From positions 1 to 10,234 of the forward strand of contig MWAC01000128.1 of the NCBI GenBank assembly GCA_002068815.1: a DNA stretch of 10,234 bases, read 5' to 3'. Of the stretch, positions 6,935 through 10,234 are shown piece by piece; position 1 is the first letter of the stretch; each line of letters starts with the position of its first letter. This DNA comes from Firmicutes bacterium ADurb.Bin467. GTDB lineage: Bacteria; Bacillota; Clostridia; Christensenellales; Aristaeellaceae. Made by a program: the position numbers and the translations under genes. Below the pieces are notes generated by a model. That model was given only the letters and a program-made list of their open reading frames with translations, did not search any database and had not been told where the DNA came from.

Positions 6935-6951
6935 GTGATATAATCGGTATT
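6916..6951 (+). promoter_or_regulatory. Promoter of the sugar-type ABC transporter operon
   Basis: TTGTAA (6916-6921, four of six matches to TTGACA) is followed after 17 bases by a perfect TATAAT (6939-6944), preceded by TGA to form an extended -10. Transcription would start near 6951, giving a leader of about 47 bases before the ATG at 6998. No riboswitch-sized structure fits in that leader. The strong boxes suggest control mainly by repression or activation at the adjacent repeats. Confidence 0.8.
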
Positions 6952-6997
6952 GTCATTAAGTATCCGTTACAGTTTTGCGGAAAGAGGGTGGCGCGAT

Positions 6998-8491
6998 ATG
7001 GCGGAAGTCCTGCTTCAGATGCGTGGAATCCAGAAGTATTTCCCCGGCGTGCACGCGCTGGACGACTGCCGATTCGAGCTCAGGCGCGGCGAGGTGCACG
7101 CGCTCGTCGGGGAAAACGGCGCGGGCAAGTCGACGATGATGAAGGTGCTGACCGGCGTGTATCAGAGGGACGCCGGCGAAATTCTGATCGACGCAAGGCC
7201 CGTCGAAATCCACAACACGCGCGACGCGCAGGCGCTGGGCATCTCGATCATCCATCAGGAACTGAACCTGATGAAGGACCTGACGGTCGCGGAGAACATA
7301 TTCATCGGCCGCGAGCCGAAGAAGGGCGTCATGCTCGACAAGAGAAGGCAGAACCGCATGGCGCAGGAACTGCTCTCGAGCCTGTCGATCGACATAGCGC
7401 CCACGACGAACGTCGGCAAGCTCACCGTCGCCAAGCAGCAGATGGTCGAGATCGCGAAGGCGCTGTCGTTTGAGAACACGCGCATTCTGATCATGGACGA
7501 GCCGTCCGCCGCGCTCACCGAGACCGAGATCGGCGAGCTGTTCCGCTTCATCCGCGAGCTCAAGGCGCGCGGCGTCGGCATCGTGTACATATCGCACCGG
7601 ATGGGGGAGCTCAAGCAGATTTCCGACCGCATCACCGTCATGCGCGACGGACAGTACATCGGAACCGTCGACACCGAAAAGACCTCGATGGATGAGATCA
7701 TCCGCATGATGGTCGGCCGCGTGATCTACGAGCAGCCCAAGGAAAAGAGCAACGTGCCCGAGGGCGCGCCGGTCGTGCTGGAGGCGAGGGACCTGCGCTC
7801 GCGCGAGGTCAAGGGCGTGTCGTTCGAGCTCCGAAAGGGCGAGATACTGGGCTTCGCGGGGCTGATGGGCGCCGGCCGCACCGAGACCGCGCGGCTCATC
7901 GTCGGCGCGGACAGGCGCTATTCCGGCGAGATATACGTAAACGGCAAGAAGGCCGACATCAAGGACCCGTTCGACGCGGTCCGGGCCGGCATCGGGTATC
8001 TGTCGGAGGACCGCAAGCGGTACGGGCTGTGCCTGCCGCTGTCGGTCGCGGACAACGTCGCGCTCGCGACGCTCGAGGATTTCACCGGCACGCTCGTCGT
8101 CAACGACCGCAAGGTGCGGCAGATCGCGCACGAGTACCGCGAGCGCATCAGCATCAAGGCGCCGACGGTCGACACGAAGGTCGTGAGCCTCTCCGGCGGC
8201 AACCAGCAGAAGGTCGTGGTCGCCAAGTGGCTCGTGCGCAACTGCGACATTTTGATCTTCGACGAGCCGACCCGCGGCATAGACGTCGGCGCGAAGTCGG
8301 AGATCTACAAGCTGATGCACCAGTTGGCCGACGAGGGGAAGTCGATCATCATGATCTCCTCGGAGATGCCGGAGCTTCTGCGAATGTCCGATAGGATACT
8401 CGTCATGTGCGAGGGCGAAAAGACCGGCGAGCTCGACATCCAGGAGGCCACGCAGGAAAAGATCATGGCGCTTGCCGCGCCCAGAATTTAG
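6998..8491 (+). CDS. CUT2-type sugar ABC transporter, double-domain ATP-binding protein (RbsA/MglA class)
   Basis: This is the energy-coupling subunit of an importer for a sugar or related small polyol. The product has 497 residues with two fused nucleotide-binding domains, the hallmark of the RbsA/MglA/XylG class. The first domain has Walker A GENGAGKST (38-46), the relaxed signature LTVAKQQ (142-148), Walker B ILIMDEP (163-169) and switch His200. The second has a degenerate Walker A GLMGAGRTE (288-296), a canonical LSGGNQQK (398-405), Walker B ILIFDEPTRGID (418-429) and ISSE instead of a switch histidine. This asymmetry is normal for the class and implies one competent ATP site. I chose the ATG at 6998, with GAGGG about nine bases upstream. 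A TTG at 6950 in the same frame lies at the expected transcription start. The sequence does not reveal the substrate. Confidence 0.95.
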   Translation: MAEVLLQMRGIQKYFPGVHALDDCRFELRRGEVHALVGENGAGKSTMMKVLTGVYQRDAGEILIDARPVEIHNTRDAQALGISIIHQELNLMKDLTVAENIFIGREPKKGVMLDKRRQNRMAQELLSSLSIDIAPTTNVGKLTVAKQQMVEIAKALSFENTRILIMDEPSAALTETEIGELFRFIRELKARGVGIVYISHRMGELKQISDRITVMRDGQYIGTVDTEKTSMDEIIRMMVGRVIYEQPKEKSNVPEGAPVVLEARDLRSREVKGVSFELRKGEILGFAGLMGAGRTETARLIVGADRRYSGEIYVNGKKADIKDPFDAVRAGIGYLSEDRKRYGLCLPLSVADNVALATLEDFTGTLVVNDRKVRQIAHEYRERISIKAPTVDTKVVSLSGGNQQKVVVAKWLVRNCDILIFDEPTRGIDVGAKSEIYKLMHQLADEGKSIIMISSEMPELLRMSDRILVMCEGEKTGELDIQEATQEKIMALAAPRI

Positions 8492-8501
8492 GAGGGGTAG
8501 C

Positions 8502-9506
8502 ATGCAAAACTTGGTCGGAAAAAAGAAGATCGACTACCAGAAGCTGCTGGCTCCGGCGGCGCTCGTGATCCTGTACATCTTTTTCGCCATCTTCGGAAAG
8601 AACTTCTTCAGCTACGAGGGGTTGAAGCAGATCTTCCAGTCCTCGTACTACATAGGCTTCATGGCCGCGGGCGTCACGTTTGTGATCATCACCGGCGGCA
8701 TCGACCTCTCGATCGGAACGGTCATGATGTGCTCGGCTTTGATCGGCGGGCTCGCGTTCTCGAACTGGGGCTGGCCCGTGTGGCTCGCGCTGTTCCTGGT
8801 GCCCCTGGTCGGGCTGTTCTTCGGCTTCGTAAACGGCATCTTGGTCGCGAAGCTGAAGCTGCCGCCGTTCATCGCGACCTTGGGCACGATGCTCGTCTCG
8901 CAGGGGTTCGGCTCGATCGTCTCGGGCGTGCGCACGATGTATTACCCGACGGTCGGCTCTCCCGACCAGTGGTTCCGCTCGGTGTTCTACATCCACAACA
9001 ACCTACCGGTTGGCATGCTCTGGCTGTTCGGCGCGTTCTTCCTCGCGGCGTTTTTGCTCAACAAGACGCGCTTCGGGCGCTACAACTTCGCGATCGGCTC
9101 GAACGAGGAGGCCGCGCGGCTCTCCGGCGTCAAGGTCGACAACTGGAAGATCGCAATCCACGCGATGTGCGGGCTGTTCGCCGGGCTCGCGGGCATCTTC
9201 TACGGCGCCGCGTACACGACGATCACGCCGGGCAAGGGAAACGGCGAGGAATTGAACGCGATCGCCGGCGTCGTCATCGGCGGAACCTCGATGTCCGGCG
9301 GCAGCGGCACGATGGCGGGCACCCTGATCGGCGTACTGATCATGGCGACGCTCAAGAAGGGGCTCTCGTCGGTGGGCCTGCAGGCGCACTGGCAGACGTT
9401 CTTCACCGGCTTCGTCGTCATCGGCGCGGTGCTCCTGGACAACGCGCGCAACCGCGCGGCGAACCGCGTCCGGATCGAGGCGCCCGCGGCGGCCGCAAAA
9501 TCATGA
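8502..9506 (+). CDS. CUT2-type sugar ABC transporter permease (RbsC class)
   Basis: This is the membrane channel subunit that pairs, probably as a homodimer, with the ATPase encoded just upstream. The product has 334 residues with about eight to ten hydrophobic segments, for example near 15-31, 50-64, 73-86, 92-114, 170-186, 218-236, 255-282 and 299-312. Family motifs are GGIDLSIGT (65-73), ATLGTM (125-130), GSNEEAARLSGV (199-210), which resembles the loop contacting the ATPase, and ELNAIAGVVIGGTSMSGGSG (250-269). The ATG at 8502 has GGAGGGG at 8491-8497, which starts at the last base of the ATPase stop; the two genes are ten bases apart and surely co-transcribed. The C-terminal tail is alanine-rich and positively charged, consistent with a cytoplasmic end. 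Confidence 0.95.
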   Translation: MQNLVGKKKIDYQKLLAPAALVILYIFFAIFGKNFFSYEGLKQIFQSSYYIGFMAAGVTFVIITGGIDLSIGTVMMCSALIGGLAFSNWGWPVWLALFLVPLVGLFFGFVNGILVAKLKLPPFIATLGTMLVSQGFGSIVSGVRTMYYPTVGSPDQWFRSVFYIHNNLPVGMLWLFGAFFLAAFLLNKTRFGRYNFAIGSNEEAARLSGVKVDNWKIAIHAMCGLFAGLAGIFYGAAYTTITPGKGNGEELNAIAGVVIGGTSMSGGSGTMAGTLIGVLIMATLKKGLSSVGLQAHWQTFFTGFVVIGAVLLDNARNRAANRVRIEAPAAAAKS

Positions 9507-9555
9507 AATTTCAACGCGAAAGCGATTGAAATAAAAAAACAGGAGGGAATTATCC

Positions 9556-10234
9556 ATGAAGAAGGTCTTTGCACTGGTGCTGGCCCTTATGCTCGTGCTC
9601 GGCATGACTGCCGTCGCCGAGGCGCCGATGTACATCTCGGTCATCTCCAAGGGCGAACAGCACGCGTTCTGGCAGGCGGTCCGCAAGGGCTGCGACGACG
9701 CGGCCAAGGAATACGGCGTCGAGATGTACTACTACGGACCGCCGTCCGAGGCGGACATCCAGCTGCAGGTGGAAGCGGTCAACGGCGAACTGATGAAGCA
9801 GCCGGCCGCGCTCGCGCTCGCGGCGCTCTCGACCGAGTCGGTCATGGCGCAGCTCGCGGAGTGCATGGAGAAGGGCATCCCGGTCATCGGCTTCGACTCG
9901 GGCGTGCCGAACGCCCCGGCGGGCTCGATCTACGCGACCGCCTCCACGAACAACAAGAACGCCGCGGCGCTGGCCGCCGAGGAGTTCTCGAAGCTCGAGG
10001 GCTTTGTGGACGCTTTGAAGGCCGGCACGCCGGAGAAGCCCGTCGTGATCGCGGTCCTCTCGCAGGACGCGACCTCCGAATCCGTCACCGGCCGCACGAC
10101 CGGCTTCGTCGACAAGATGAGCGAGATCGCCGGCCAGTACAACACCGTCGCCGTCGAGGGGCATGACCTCTGGGCAAAGCCGGCGGAGGGCGCGGGCGTC
10201 ATCATCCACACCGAGATCGCCGCGACCCCGGAGA
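9556..10234 (+). CDS. Sugar-type ABC transporter substrate-binding protein (partial, cut by the window end)
   Basis: This is the extracytoplasmic receptor of the importer; 226 codons are visible and no stop is reached. The N-terminus is a classic signal peptide: MKK, a hydrophobic core (4-16) and a likely signal peptidase I site after AVA (19-21). There is no lipobox cysteine. The mature part fits the periplasmic-binding-protein type 1 (Peripla_BP_4, ribose-like) fold: ISVISKGEQHAFW (27-39), where aromatic residues usually touch the sugar, then GIPVIGFDSG with the typical ligand-binding aspartate, and ATASTNNKNAAALAAEEF at the start of the second lobe. AGGAGGG lies nine bases before the ATG, and the gap from the permease is 49 bases. 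Having the binding protein last in the operon, after ATPase and permease, is less common than first or last with a kinase but is not rare. Ligand unknown. Confidence 0.93.
   Translation, partial: MKKVFALVLALMLVLGMTAVAEAPMYISVISKGEQHAFWQAVRKGCDDAAKEYGVEMYYYGPPSEADIQLQVEAVNGELMKQPAALALAALSTESVMAQLAECMEKGIPVIGFDSGVPNAPAGSIYATASTNNKNAAALAAEEFSKLEGFVDALKAGTPEKPVVIAVLSQDATSESVTGRTTGFVDKMSEIAGQYNTVAVEGHDLWAKPAEGAGVIIHTEIAATPE

Noticed and set aside
6950..6997. TTG start of the ABC ATPase at 6950
   Set aside because: It coincides with the predicted transcription start and has no ribosome binding site; the ATG at 6998 has one and gives the normal family N-terminus.
6951..6997. Riboswitch or other leader RNA before the transporter
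   Set aside because: The leader is only about 47 bases and shows no stable stem or known aptamer core.
6956..8503. A minus-strand open frame of about 515 codons opposite the ABC ATPase
   Set aside because: It is the antisense shadow of the ATPase gene, arginine/leucine/histidine-rich with no recognisable domain, and lacks a ribosome binding site.

Overview
The window is GC-rich DNA with G/C at most wobble positions, and every base appears to belong to a tightly packed bacterial chromosome. On the minus strand the gene order yicC - gmk - rpoZ - coaBC - priA - def - fmt - (start of rsmB) is the housekeeping cluster typical of Bacillota (in Bacillus subtilis: yloC-remA-gmk-rpoZ-coaBC-priA-def-fmt-rsmB). 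Together with strong AGGAGG-type ribosome binding sites and TATAAT promoters, this points to a high-GC member of the Clostridia. A Christensenellales-like lineage is possible, but that is only a guess from general appearance. The remA gene that usually sits between yicC and gmk is absent.

Layout. Positions 1-125 hold an open, coding-like plus-strand frame that I cannot identify. Positions 123-203 (minus) look like the first 26 codons of rsmB, ending in a premature stop where that plus-strand frame begins; this may be a rearrangement or an assembly join. From 203 to about 6789 the minus strand carries seven intact genes with 1-4 base overlaps or gaps of 45 bases or less, almost certainly one operon. 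It is read from an extended -10 promoter at about 6823-6851. The products cover RNA turnover (YicC), GTP precursor supply (Gmk), RNA polymerase omega, coenzyme A synthesis (CoaBC), replication restart (PriA), and N-terminal formyl handling in translation (Def, Fmt).

The intergenic region of about 200 bp (6790-6997) is divergent. It holds two back-to-back extended -10 promoters, a perfect 8-bp-arm inverted repeat and a 14-bp imperfect direct repeat next to the plus-strand -35 box. It is the most information-dense stretch of the window.

From 6998 to the right edge the plus strand carries a complete-looking sugar-type (RbsA/MglA class, CUT2) ABC importer operon: a double-domain ATPase, a permease, and a substrate-binding protein cut by the window end. 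The substrate cannot be told from the sequence. The binding protein has a signal peptide but no lipobox cysteine, which is unusual for a single-membrane Firmicute.

I found no mobile element, CRISPR array, tRNA, rRNA or convincing new defence or biosynthetic system. The observations worth following up are the junction at the left edge, the possible AUC start of yicC, the operator-like repeats, and the non-lipoprotein binding protein.
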